In this document: positions 9,437-19,183 of the stretch, in pieces
How positions within the stretch are numbered: the stretch's first letter is position 1
Layout: every line of letters starts with the position of its first letter
Assembly: GCF_029227915.1 (NCBI RefSeq)
Contig: NC_079883.1
Location: forward strand, 16,928,001 to 16,992,000
Reading direction: 5' to 3'
Length of the DNA stretch: 64,000 bases
Source of the DNA: Hydractinia symbiolongicarpus
Lineage: Eukaryota; Cnidaria; Hydrozoa; Anthoathecata; Hydractiniidae
Position numbers and translations under genes: made by a program
The notes under the pieces: model-generated
Seen by the model: only the letters and a program-made list of their open reading frames with translations
Told to the model about the DNA's origin: nothing
Databases searched by the model: none

Positions 9437-10051
9437 TCACTCGAGAATTTTCCAGGTATTAGGGTGCTCCAATCTTTCGTACAGGCATGCATGTTTGGAC
9501 TTTTTCAATTCAGCTTTGATCTCCCCCCAATCGGATATCATGTTCGTTTCCTCGTCGATCATCTTCATATCAGACCTCTCGTCTGGGTACCACATGAACA
9601 ACTGTTTCTTCTGCCTTCGAAGGTTCTTGGGCAAAGCAGTATAAGACTGGGTTAGTAACCAAAGACTATGCCTCCTGTGCCTACCTAAAATAGCTAATTC
9701 AAGCAAGGGTTGACGTTTTTTATCGAAGCTCTCATCAGATATCATATCGTCAACGACAAACGTCTCTTCACCTGCCAGCAACGACGATAATTTTTTAATC
9801 CACTTGAAGAGTTGATCTTTATGGTTGATCAGGAACACATAGTCATTTTTCCAAAGCGCTGTGTGGCCGAAGTATGTGGAATTCCATTCTATGGTAGGAC
9901 ATAGTATGACTATGTTGTAGTAGTGTTGCTTATACTCATTTTCCAGCAAGTCCAGGACTTGTTGTGTTTTCCCGCAACTCGTTGGTCTCGTGAAAATACA
10001 GGTATGTGGGTCTTTCACAAAGTCTAGCATTTTATTACACATTGTTGACAA
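9437..10051 (-). CDS. Polinton packaging ATPase (A32/FtsK-HerA type)
   Basis: This intact 204-aa frame has Walker A at residues 22-29 (RPTSCGKT), Walker B at 97-103 (TFVVDDM) and a sensor-like LTQSY at 133-137. Polinton ATPases of this type are predicted to pump the element's DNA into capsids. The first Walker A position, normally Gly in GxxxxGK[ST], is Arg here (AGA for GGA), so the enzyme may be inactive although the frame is open. It is preceded by two intact small genes in the same direction with 8-base and 0-base gaps, consistent with one operon-like unit. Confidence 0.8.
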   Translation of the reverse strand: MSTMCNKMLDFVKDPHTCIFTRPTSCGKTQQVLDLLENEYKQHYYNIVILCPTIEWNSTYFGHTALWKNDYVFLINHKDQLFKWIKKLSSLLAGEETFVVDDMISDESFDKKRQPLLELAILGRHRRHSLWLLTQSYTALPKNLRRQKKQLFMWYPDERSDMKMIDEETNMISDWGEIKAELKKSKHACLYERLEHPNTWKILE

Positions 10052-10059
10052 GCGACCCC

Positions 10060-10344
10060 TTACAGGCGGGGCAGTACGTGGTCTTGTATATGGAGGGGAA
10101 GGGGATCAAACGATAGCTTATCCTCTAGGTATCGCAATACCTTGCAATATCTCTTGACGAGTTGCGCCTTTTCTTGAGAGACGGGACAGGGTGCGAGGTT
10201 AAAAAAGGATATCTTGATTGGTGTTTTCAAAAGTTCAATGTACCGGGGCACAGTGTCGTGGGAAAACAAGGTATAGAGGCGTAGGTAAAACTCGTCTTGT
10301 TGAACCTTCCTAATTTCCTTATCAATTCTGGCTACATCAATCAT
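10060..10344 (-). CDS. Conserved small Polinton protein (94 aa)
   Basis: This intact frame starts at 10344 and directly abuts the upstream gene. It is mainly helical, with a RxDKEIRKVQQDEF start and a middle LLKTPIKISFFNLAPCPVS. I recall similar short frames beside the ATPase in cnidarian Polintons; no function is known. It has no membrane segment or zinc site. Confidence 0.5.
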   Translation of the reverse strand: MIDVARIDKEIRKVQQDEFYLRLYTLFSHDTVPRYIELLKTPIKISFFNLAPCPVSQEKAQLVKRYCKVLRYLEDKLSFDPLPLHIQDHVLPRL

Positions 10345-10593
10345 TTATTGTTTCGGAACTATAATTGCTGGGATCAACCCTTTCTTCACCGCCATCTCGC
10401 GACTTGCTCTGCCTGCAGCAAAATAGGCCGTCATTTTCATCACATCGTTCATGTCCATTTTTGCAGAGGGTCGTGAAATGCCTAGGAATTTCTTACCTGC
10501 CAGAACGTGTGCGAAAGTGAAAGATAGATCTACGACAGTCTCGTAGAGCATATCCAAAATTTCCTTTTCCTTCGGAGTGATGTTGCTTGTCAT
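10345..10593 (-). CDS. Conserved small Polinton protein (82 aa)
   Basis: This intact frame begins MTSNITPKEKEILDML. A C-terminal segment, MKMTAYFAAGRASREMAVKK, could form an amphipathic helix. It is tightly coupled to the next gene (stop and start abut). The product is not recognised beyond its conserved position next to the packaging ATPase. Confidence 0.45.
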   Translation of the reverse strand: MTSNITPKEKEILDMLYETVVDLSFTFAHVLAGKKFLGISRPSAKMDMNDVMKMTAYFAAGRASREMAVKKGLIPAIIVPKQ

Positions 10594-10620
10594 GTGAGGT
10601 GTTGCTTTGCTCGTAATTTA

Positions 10621-11040
10621 TTAATGCATTTTGAAAATATCAATTTGAGTTTTATCCTTTTGTTGGAACTCGGGGTGGGCTGTGGGCTTGTCCTCATTTT
10701 TACCTCCAAATTCAACGCTATCAATGTCCATGAAATTGCCAACAAGGTTCGCGTACAGGTTGACTACGTGAGTAGTTAACACCTTGCCCGACTTTTCTCC
10801 CGGTTCGTTGAGCTCACGTTGAACGTACTCGGTATGTACCTTTTCAATTGATACATCAGGGGCTTTGTCAACAAAGCCTTCTGTACATTTCTTCGGTAAA
10901 AGATGCCCCTTGCCCTTACGCAGAGCTTCCTTCAGGACCTGGCGCTTATCGATAGGTTTTTTGACATGTTTAAAAGATTCTGCGAAGATGCCGTCAAATA
11001 TATTCGCGAGTGACTCATTCTCTTTATTGTATGTTAAATT
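10621..11040 (-). pseudogene. Polinton protein, 5'-truncated open frame
   Basis: An open minus frame of 140 codons runs from just after an in-frame TAG (11041-11043) to a TAA at 10621, with no ATG until two thirds of the way in. The text is clearly coding in character, with segments KKPIDKRQVLKEALRKGKGH and VVNLYANLVGNFMDIDSVEF. The true start was probably lost by a nonsense or frame change just upstream. The family was not identified; by position it belongs to the ATPase unit. Confidence 0.45.
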
Positions 11041-11134
11041 CTAGGTAGAATAGTGGTACTACCACATAGGGTGGAATTACCACAATATACAAACACACTT
11101 CCATTTATTGCAAGTGTGTTTGATCAACCACGCT
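11041..11134. other. Polinton spacer with short palindromes
   Basis: It contains two small inverted repeats, TGGTACTACCA at about 11052 and AAACACACTT with its complement AAGTGTGTTT (11092-11121). The second could act as a hairpin between two gene ends. No coding signal is present. Confidence 0.3.
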
Positions 11135-11621
11135 AGGCTACATTATACTCGGAGATATATCAATGACCTTTCTTTTGGTTATCCTCAATCCACATGGGTT
11201 GCATGTTGGTGCAGTCTTTTCAATTGTTCTTCCTCACTAGGATATTCTCCATTTTCTCTGTATTTTATCGGTATTTTATGGTTAAACTCCCACTGCCTTT
11301 GGTTTCCCCTGTTCATCCTGCCCCTAAACTGTGTTTGGATGTGCTTCATCCTAGATATTCCTGGGATGTTATCTCTCTATCATAATTTAGGGCCTTATGA
11401 ATCCTGTCTAGAATTAGCTTATGTAGATATCCCGGCCGATCGCATATGGGCCAATGCTTTCGTTGTTTTTTGTGTCGCCATTTGTTACATTCTTTTAACG
11501 ACCTATCAATATCACGGCATTTAGTGCATTGCCTCGTTCGTTGTCCGTTACGTTGGATCACCTTGAAGTTGTATAGTGGTAAAGTGTGCTTACATGGCGT
11601 GAATTTTCTGGCCCCCTCCAT
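11135..11621 (-). pseudogene. EsV-1-7-like / HNH-type endonuclease protein, broken
   Basis: The first 91 codons (11621-11346) begin MEGARKFTPCKHTLPLYNF and carry a CTKCRDIDRSLKECNKWRHK cysteine/histidine stretch, parallel to the start of the gene at 5691. After a stop and frame change come WEFNHKIPIKYRENGEYPSE and a second shifted piece with TNMQPMWIEDNQKKG. The pattern W-x-x-x-H-x-I-P-I-K-Y followed by a TNxQPM-W motif is that of an HNH-like nuclease domain found with such Cys-rich N-termini in large-virus and Polinton proteins (recalled). Here Asn replaces the Asp usually preceding the first His. Confidence 0.55.
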
Positions 11622-11720
11622 ATTGTTTTTGTTTTGTGAAGGTAGTACTTTACAAAACTTTGGACAGCTCTTAGAAAACCTCGTTATTCAAAAATGCTTA
11701 CAACATTTCCGAATAGGTAA

Positions 11721-14558
11721 TTAAACCATAAGCAGGGAGGTATGTATCCCATCGTGATGTACAACACTTTTATCGTAAAACGCCAAGAGCCCGAGCTTGT
11801 TTTGTTCATATGTGACCATTCCCTGGTTGTGCACCCGGAAACCTACGTTTTTGGCAGTGTCTAGACCACACTTTAACGTACTCAGGTCCCTAGACCAAGT
11901 CACGGCCTTTTACTTCTTCGACATGCCTTTACAAGAAAATTTCGTACCAGCTTTACCCTCCACGAAATAGCATTTGGCTGTCAGAGCAATCATCCGAAAC
12001 CCAATGAATTCCACTTTGAATAGCCCTCCCGTTCGACTCGAGTACTCTTCTCCGGAGATGGCAAATAGGCACTGTCAGCGTCCATGTAGATGTACTCAAA
12101 GTCTTGACGATCCAAGTACTTGTCAAAAAAATCATAGTAAAATTCAAGCATGCGAAGTTTGGCTAGTTGGTACACCGCGATACCATACCGGTAGGCTCTA
12201 TCGATACTGCACTTGTGTTTGCCGTTTCTGAGCTCGTAAGTATCTCCAACCTCTTCAAGATCTTCTCAGGGCTGCATCAACCTCCTTTTCATTCCTTGTG
12301 AACGTAGTATTCGTGTGCCTCGCTAAGTCTTCAATCATCTTACCGTAAAAAACTGTTCCCTTTTAACTTGGCCGTATCTCCCGCAATACGCTTGTCGGGG
12401 TCTTTATCGGCCTGTGGTCGTGCATTTGCAATCTCCTTCGGGAACCATGCAAATGGCTTTACCTTGAGTGTACTTGAGGAACTGGTAAAAAGCAGTCACT
12501 TTCAGCCCATGCTTGAGGTACCATTTAAACATGGGCGTATACAGTAGGATTTTTTCAGCTTTTAGCAACCCCAGAAGCTTATGCATACCCCGAACACGCT
12601 TGCGACACATAGTTTTCAAGTACTTGTGCATGTGCTCCGGAATGGCTTCATCAGGTATCTCCTTGACGACAAATAGCGCGGCCATTTCGCTGAATTTTTC
12701 ACGCAGATTTTCATGTACCTCGATATCAACCTACGCAAAGCCAAAGTGCGATTCCTCTCGCACACCTGTTTTCTGTCTGTGTAGTCACCCTGATCAGCTG
12801 TTCCTTCCCACAAGGAAAGTCTTGCATCAGGGTACTCGGGTAGAGCATGTTTGCGTCGTACCCTAGAATGGTCTTATACTTGTGGGGTTCCCTTCCATCT
12901 CTTTCGTGGTACCTACAGAATACGATTGCAGAACCACCAACCATCCCCGTCCACAAGGGCTAGTAGGCCTCGTTCTTTGTACATTTTCCACATACTTTCC
13001 GTACCTCTTTACAACCCTCACAAGCCTTGCTATAGCAAGAATCCTTACACTTGTGCTTGCAGGGTTCCCCTGGAGCGTATAGCTCTAACTTTGGGTTCAG
13101 CCGTAGAGATTTGTTCAAAACGTAGCGCATCGACACACCTGGAATGCTTACCTTATCCTTCAAAATGTCTAACCGCATCCTTCAAAATGTCTATCTCGTC
13201 GTCATAAAACTCCAATCTTGTCTTGTCCATGGCCTCAATGAAAGGTTCTACATCGGCTAGGTTGTACTCGCATAGCCAGTCCATCATAGTGACGCAGCCT
13301 CGCTTGTAAAACTCTGTGCGGAATGTTTTGTACTCTCCAGGAGATAGCGTGTTTTTCCTCGTGTGTGACAGGCCCAACATGGTCCAACTTGCCGTGGCTC
13401 GTCAACCATTCGTACGGAAACACGAGCTTTTGGAGCTTACATTCCAACGACTTGCACCGTCATAGCTCATACCAGGAGCAAGGAAATTCTTGATGTCGAG
13501 AAATTTAAACCTCAAGGTTGTGAGGAACATGTAGTCGTTGTCTTTCTTCGCCACCCTGATCTTATTGTCCTGCGCAATTTCTTTGACAAAATACCGCTTA
13601 ATCAGGTTGATGTCGTACTTGCCGCTGTTAAACCCAATCACAGATACCTGGTTCACCCACTCGTCCCACACATCCTGGTTCCTCTTGGAAAGCATGTCGA
13701 AATCGTCGGGTTTTGGGTACATTCTCTCGACTTCCTTCACAATGAGGGCATGCCTCTTTTCCAGCTGCTCCACAAACTGTTTAACCACGATTATCACAAA
13801 GTGTGAGATTTTATGCCTACTTAATCCTTGAGAGTCAGGCAAATGCGTGATCTGAGATAATTGGGAACCAAGTTTGATGCTCAGCGATCGTACTTGCCGC
13901 TGTTAAACCCAATCAGAGATACCTGGTTCACCCACTCGTCCCACACATCCTGGTTCCTCTTGGAAAGCATGTCGAAATCGTCGGGTTTTGGGTACATTCT
14001 ATCAACTTCCTTCACAATGAGGGCATGCCTCTTTTCCAGCTGCTCCACAAACTGTTTAACCAAGAACTTGGGATTCTCGTGCTCAATGAACGTTGGACTA
14101 TCCGTTACAACTATCGGCAATACCAACACTTACAGGGATGTGTCTCGAAAGGTATGTCAGATCGGAGGTTTGCTGGTAAGTTAAGGGTATTAAGAGGGTT
14201 TCGAAATCAAATATGTAGTGAGGATAGGGCTAAACTCCTTCTTAAAGTACCTCCTTCTTAAAGTACCTCTATTTTGGGTGGTGTCTCACATTCCCAGGCT
14301 GTGACAAGGTTGTAGCCTAAACCCTTTATCACCCTTTCCTTAGACTGGGTTGCACCGTAACGATTCTTGTCCGCGTTGGTTCTCTCGGACCGACAGGGAC
14401 GTGATAGGCTCGTAGCCATCAACTTTATAGAACTCATGCCCCAATGTATTTCGCATCACCTGTTCACCACCATGACCACATAGTGCATGATCGTCCAGTT
14501 TCCTTCGACCTTTATTCGATCCATTTTGATGCATCGTAACTAAAACCTTCATTGTAAA
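11721..14558 (-). pseudogene. Polinton protein-primed DNA polymerase B, many frame breaks
   Basis: In minus order the relic shows an N-terminal extension (14552-14270), Exo I FDFET at 14198-14212, and an ExoII-like GFNSGKYD near 13620. A Cys-rich insertion follows near 12985-13075. Motif A appears as YDANMLYPS near 12836-12863, motif B as LKGNSFYGK split by a one-base change near 12350, and motif C as YMDADS near 12068-12088. The last differs from the usual YxDTDS. The C-terminus ends at 11721. Frames change at least six times. A segment near 13.6-14.1 kb is duplicated around 100 bp of foreign coding sequence (see findings). In a working Polinton this enzyme replicates the element. Confidence 0.8.
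13611..14061. repeat. Tandem duplication of polymerase segment around a templated insert
   Basis: About 170 bp of the polymerase gene (13611-13786) recurs at 13889-14061 with only a few mismatches. The roughly 102 bp between the copies (13787-13888) match 17662-17763, inside the unknown gene at 17061, with four or so differences. The inserted DNA is in the same top-strand orientation as its source. Confidence 0.8.
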
Positions 14559-14670
14559 AAACCTACTCCGTAATACTCGCCAGGTCGTCTATTTTATAGA
14601 GGCCTCTCATAATTTTAATCAGGGTAACCTTCTGGTCAGGCCCCGTCCTCCGAATTTTAAATTCATTAAT

Positions 14671-16933
14671 GTGATGCTCTCTAGGAAAATCGACCGCTTC
14701 ATTTTTAATTCGTATTTTTAAAACAATAGATTTCCGTATTTCGTATTTTTAAAAATACGAATTGCGCATTTAAAAATACTCGTTTTTTTTAATACGAATT
14801 TCGTCTTTTTGGAAATACGAAATTTGTATCAAAAAATACGTTTTTCTAAAAATATGCATTGCTAAAAATACACTGTAGATTTAAAATTCGAAAACATAAA
14901 AAAAGGATCGTCTCCGAGATCTTTTCATTTTTAAATTGAAACGATTTTCATTATATAGGAATCGTTTCATTATTTTTTTCACATTGTCTCATAATCGTAT
15001 TATGAAACGAATTAAATGTTTTAATTTTTTTCACAAATTGATTATATAATTTAATACGAAAAATGAAACGATTTTTAAACAACATTGTAAAAAAAGTTTG
15101 AAACGATTTGATACGATTTTCAAAATATCGAAAGTAAGACGATGCTAAGGTGCATGACGCATTATTGATACGAATTTTGAAATAAATGAACTAATTAAAA
15201 GCCTATTAAACTTGTGAAATATAAACTTGTCTTTTCTTTAAAAAGTTGCCGTAATCATAATCGTAATCGTAATGACAAGAAACAAACGTTCAAAAATGAC
15301 AAGAAAACGTCCCTGCGAAGCTCTAAGGTTGCCGTTAAAACATCCCTGCGAAGGTCTTAAGTAGCCTTATTTCATTCTTAAATGACGAGAAAACGTCCCT
15401 GCGAGGCATCAAAGTTGCCGTATTTCATTCTAAAATAATGAGAAAACATTCTTGTGAAGCCTTAAAGTTCCCGTATTTCATTCTAAAATGACAAGAAAAC
15501 CTCTCTGCGAAGTTCTAAAGTTGCGGTATTTCGTTCTGAAATGAGGAGAAAATGTCCCTGCGCAGCTCTAAGGTTGCCGTATTTCGTTTTAAAATGACGA
15601 GAAAATGTGCCTGCGAAGCTCTACAGTTGCCGTATTTCGTTCTAAAATGATGAGAAAATGTGCCTGCGAAGCTCTACAGTTGCCGTATTTCGTTCTAAAA
15701 TAACAAGAAAACATTTCTACAAGCTCTAAAGTTGCCGTATTTCGTTCTAAAATGACGATAAAACATCCCTGCGAAGGTCTTTAGTAGCCTTATTTCATTC
15801 TTAAATGACGAGAAAACGTCCCTGTGAGGCATCAAAGTTGCCGTATTTCATTCTAAAATAATGAGAAAACATTCTTGTGAAGCCTTAAAGTTCCCGTATT
15901 TCATAATGACAAGAAAACCTCTCTGCGAAGTTCTAAAGTTGCGGTATTTCGTTCTGAAATGAGGAGAAAATGTCCCTGCGCAGCTCTAAGGTTGCCGTAT
16001 TTCGTTTTAAAATGACGAGAAAATGTGCCTGCGAAGCTCTACAGTTGCCGTATTTCGTTCTAAAATGATGAGAAAATGTGCCTGCGAAGCTCTACAGTTG
16101 CCGTATTTCGTTCTAAAATAACAAGAAAACATTTCTACAAGCTCTAAAGTTGCCGTATTTCGTTCTAAAATGACGATAAAACATCCCTGCGAAGGTCTTT
16201 AGTAGCCTTATTTCATTCTTAAATGACGAGAAAACGTCCCTGTGAGGCATCAAAGTTGCCGTATTTCATTCTAAAATAATGAGAAAACATTCTTGTGAAG
16301 CCTTAAAGTTCCCGTATTTCATTCTAAAATGACAAGAAAACCTCTCTGCGAAGTTCTAAAGTTGCGGTATTTCGTTCTGAAATGAGGAGAAAATGTGCCT
16401 GCGAAACTATAAAGTTACTGTATTTCGTTCTAAAATGATGAGAAAACATTCCTGCGAAGCTCTAAGGTTGCCGTATTTCGTTCTAAAATGACGAGAAAAT
16501 GTGCCTACGAAGCTCTACAGTTGCCGTATTTCGTTCTAAAATGACGAGAAAATGTGCCTGTGAAGCTCTACGGTTGCCGTATTTCGTTCTAAAATGACAA
16601 GAAAACGTCTCTGTGAAATCATTGAGCCAATTTAAAACCTATTAAAAATAGAATTTCGTAGGTTTTATCTTTAAAAATAGAATTTCGTATTTTCTATTTT
16701 CTATTTTTAAAAATAGAATTTTGTATTTTCTATTTTTAAAAAATACGAAATTCGTATTTCGTATTTTTAAAAATAGAATTGCGTATTTTTACAAATACGA
16801 AAATTCGTATTTCGTATTTTTAAAAATACGCGTATTTTAAAATATGAAATCTGTATTTTTTAATACGAAATTTCCGTATTTCGTAATTTTTAATACGAAA
16901 AGAGAAGTGGTCGATTTTCCTAGAGAGCATCAC
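14671..16933. mobile_element. Satellite-bearing inverted-repeat element
   Basis: The terminal inverted repeats are 30 bp with one mismatch (14671-14700 and 16904-16933, core GCTCTCTAGGAAAATCGACC). Just inside lie AT-rich subterminal blocks full of ATACGAAAT and its complement (14700-14900 and 16640-16900), and the centre is a 60-bp satellite. There is no coding capacity. The insertion splits the second penton-like copy. The target duplication could not be resolved because the outer bases of the inverted repeat are ambiguous. Confidence 0.75.
15240..16620. repeat. ~60-bp satellite with ~420-bp higher-order period
   Basis: About two dozen tandem monomers of 57-61 bp have the core TTGCCGTATTTCGTTCTAAA followed by ATGACGAGAAAA and CTGCGAAGCTCTA. 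Variants recur in order: the marker GTAGCCTTATTTCATTC occurs at 15361, 15785 and 16202, so blocks of about seven monomers were themselves duplicated with periods of 424 and 417 bp. Confidence 0.85.
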
Positions 16934-17060
16934 AAATAGGTTCAGCCAGGTAGCACGAATACTGATGGATTTTAGAGCGATCCTAGTGCCATTCTCCAGG
17001 CGTTTATCAAAAATAGTCAGGTTAACGTGAGTTGCTTTATGTTTCTTTTAAAAATAAAAC

Positions 17061-18240
17061 ATGAATATTTACTTGTATAACCCAAATGCTAAGTATGCAC
17101 CAAATCATGGGAGATATCTGGAACGTCTTAGGGGGTTGATCTTACGGTACAGAACATCGTTATTGATGATAAGGGGTCCTCTTTCACTGTAAAATTTTCA
17201 GATATATTTGTTGACTATGAATTCCATTCTGGTACAAGCTCACTAGTAAAGGAATGGAACAGTCATCCCTTTAGCCTTTGGTCTACACAACTTAATTTTG
17301 CTGCTTATTGTGCAACGTCCCCCTGCGGTATATCCATGCAACATCTAAACGCTAAGCTGCCTATGGTTCGTGCTGTATATCGATTCCATACATATTTTCA
17401 AATACGTAAAATTTTATCACTACCGGGCTCAGCCAGATTTTGACGTGTAAACAACCCATTCAACCAACAAAAACTCCAGCAATTAGGTAATGACTTTGGA
17501 GTACCTGGTGGTGAACAGAATTGGAGGAATGAAACTACCTTCAGTAGTTGGCAACTTCCTCGCAAAGATTATCCTGGTTTAGGCCTAAGTTATTTCAATG
17601 AAGACTCGTGGAGCCGTTGGATTATTGAAACAGGTTAAGGTCTTACTCGTATCGGTATCGAACGATTATCACAAAGTGTGAGATTTTATGCCTACTTAAT
17701 CCTTGAGAGTCAGGCAAATGCGAGATCTAAGATAATTGGGAACCAAGTTCGATGCTCAGCGATTGTACTTAACAACCTTCAAGGGTCTGATAATTAAAAA
17801 TAGCGATATAGGTAAGGAAATTGCTCAATTCCAGAATGTGTTGAAATATGCAAGATCCAAAGATGATTTTAGTGTTGCCCATGGCGTCTATATGATCCAT
17901 AGTGATATAAATCTTCACATTGGAAACATTAGGAATTTTACAAACAAAATTCTGATTAGCAAGGAGTATTTTTTTTATCGGTATAAATCCTAAGATTAAC
18001 ACTAATGCAAAGCATGTTGACATTAAGCACCACCCGCCACAGGTGAGCCACGGGATCCCTAAACCCGTAGGACGTCGTCTAGCGGCTCCAAAGAAGCACA
18101 AGGTAAAAAATCGAGAAGCAGAACAACATGCAGATAACAAAGCTGTACTAGTCACGACCGGAATAGATGTTATTTTGCTTTACATATGGCTCAAAAAGAA
18201 ACGTTATTTTTATGATCTTTTACCTCTCTTCCCAATATAG
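17061..18240 (+). pseudogene. Conserved Polinton protein of unknown role, longer copy
   Basis: It starts at the ATG near 17061 (NIYLYNPNAKYAPNHGRYLE), with frame changes near 17140 and 17760 and stops near 17443 and 17636. The core NFAAYCATSPCGIS, YRFHTYFQIRKIL and the segment YARSKDDFSVAHGVYMIHSD are readable. The C-terminus has a basic stretch (GRRLAAPKKHKVKNRE) and a transmembrane helix ending before KKKRY. This suggests a membrane-anchored virion component, but the function is unknown. Its stop overlaps the tail of the convergent gene at 18210. Confidence 0.55.
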
Positions 18241-18590
18241 CCTACAACAAGAGCAACAGCAGAAGCAATTGCCATGTATAGGTGCTTAGCCGCATATTCA
18301 ACAATTTTTGCAGCCACCTTGAAAAAGAAGGATACTACCGTTTCTATTATTCCGCACCAGCTTTCCTGCCAGGCCCTTCGAAAATTTTTCAATTTTCCCA
18401 GTTGTTTTTGTATAAACCCTTTACTACCTTCACCACTTCCTGCTGCTGCAGCACCAGCAGCCACTCCACCTCCTGTCACTGCCAGCACGATGGTGGATAT
18501 GAGCAAGCCTACGGCAGAAACAATGCTTGCTATAGTAATCCCCTGCTCCTTGAATAAGATTTTAAGTTTTTCGACAATCCGTGATAATTA
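18210..18590 (-). pseudogene. C-terminal fragment of a Gly/Ala-rich membrane protein
   Basis: The open frame from about 18590 (EKLKILFKEQGITIASIVSA) to the stop at 18210 has a hydrophobic helix (AVGLLISTIVLAVTGGG), a Gly/Ala/Ser linker, a basic amphipathic middle and a second hydrophobic helix (AIASAVALVVGYIG) before a basic tail. I recall this layout at the C-terminus of a protein in a second group of cnidarian Maverick-like elements. The N-terminal part is missing. It probably belongs with the polymerase fragment to its right rather than with the Polinton to its left. Confidence 0.4.
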
Positions 18591-18599
18591 TTATGTTGT

Positions 18600-19040
18600 T
18601 TATTTTTATGCCAAAAAAACTCAAATATACATAAAAACAGAGATTTTACTTTAGGTTTATAACTTGATAGCTTGTTTTTTTCATTTGTTTGTTTGTTTAA
18701 TCACAGGAAGCAAGAGTTATTATAGGCTGAAACTAATGTCTACAAATAAAAAGAAAATAGCATTGTCTGATTCAGTACTGTCGTCACTAGCAGAAGATTG
18801 ACTTGTTCAAATTAATTTTAAATTAATTATTTCGGCAATCGGAGACAAGGAAGTTAAGAATGAGAGAGTCGCAGTTCAGACATTCGGTTCTCGTGTTTGG
18901 GGCTCACGAATTCAAACGCCCTCCATTTGTCTCCAGCATGAAAAAAAATGACACAGAATACACACACGTTTATAAAATGATTAGGGTAAGTAAAAATGTG
19001 CTGAAATTTTTTCTTAACATGATGCAGGTTATGCAAAGAT
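18600..19040. other. Non-coding spacer
   Basis: This is AT-rich DNA with a TTTG microsatellite-like tract near 18683. No gene or terminal repeat was recognised. Confidence 0.3.
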
Positions 19041-19183
19041 GCGGGTAAGTAAAACACATTGATTGAAATTTTATGCGGGTTATACGAAGGTGCGGGCTAT
19101 CTGATAGTATCTAGTTTATAACCCCCTAAAAAAGCTGAACTGCAGGTTATACGATGTGCGGGTTATATACCGGAAAATACGGT
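19041..19183. repeat. Terminal-like repeat ending CCGGAAAATACGGTA
   Basis: It contains several copies of GCGGGTTATA-type words (19073, 19149 and variants) and ends in ACCGGAAAATACGGTA exactly where the polymerase frame resumes. That is the look of one end of a DNA transposon (pogo/mariner-like termini of this kind are common), inserted in the polymerase gene. The partner end was not found. Confidence 0.4.

Larger units (their letters stand above)
14559..17050 (-). pseudogene. Second penton-like gene copy, split by an insertion
   Basis: The top strand at 14559-14670 and at 16934-17050 aligns with 3085-3300 of the first penton-like gene (for example ...taatcagggtaacc against ...aatccgagtaacc). 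The two halves are separated by the 2.26-kb satellite-bearing element. Only the N-terminal third remains; at 14558 the sequence changes to polymerase B. It is divergent from the second copy of the unknown gene, repeating the layout seen at 3.3 kb. Confidence 0.6.
2236..18240. mobile_element. Decayed Maverick/Polinton complex
   Basis: The block carries the diagnostic Polinton set: protein-primed DNA polymerase B, retroviral-type integrase, packaging ATPase, a candidate jelly-roll major capsid protein and a penton-like minor capsid protein, plus accessory genes found in cnidarian copies. Gene packing is tight, with abutting start and stop codons and divergent pairs spaced by about 20 bp, unlike the surrounding host DNA. 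A cysteine protease, normally present, was not found. A second partial penton plus unknown-gene pair at the right shows that at least two Polinton copies, or an internal duplication, are fused. No terminal inverted repeats were recognised, so the outer limits are approximate. Confidence 0.85.

Noticed and set aside
11108-11524. 138-codon plus-strand open frame
   Set aside because: It is the antisense of the EsV-1-7-like/HNH gene, whose minus-strand motifs are recognisable; the plus peptide has no family features.
15240-16620. Regularly spaced repeats resembling a CRISPR array
   Set aside because: The monomers are contiguous with no unique spacers and vary gradually, in a eukaryotic context; this is a satellite.
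18274-18654. 126-codon plus-strand open frame with Ala/Pro-rich stretch
   Set aside because: It lies opposite the Gly/Ala-rich membrane protein fragment and mirrors its low-complexity region.
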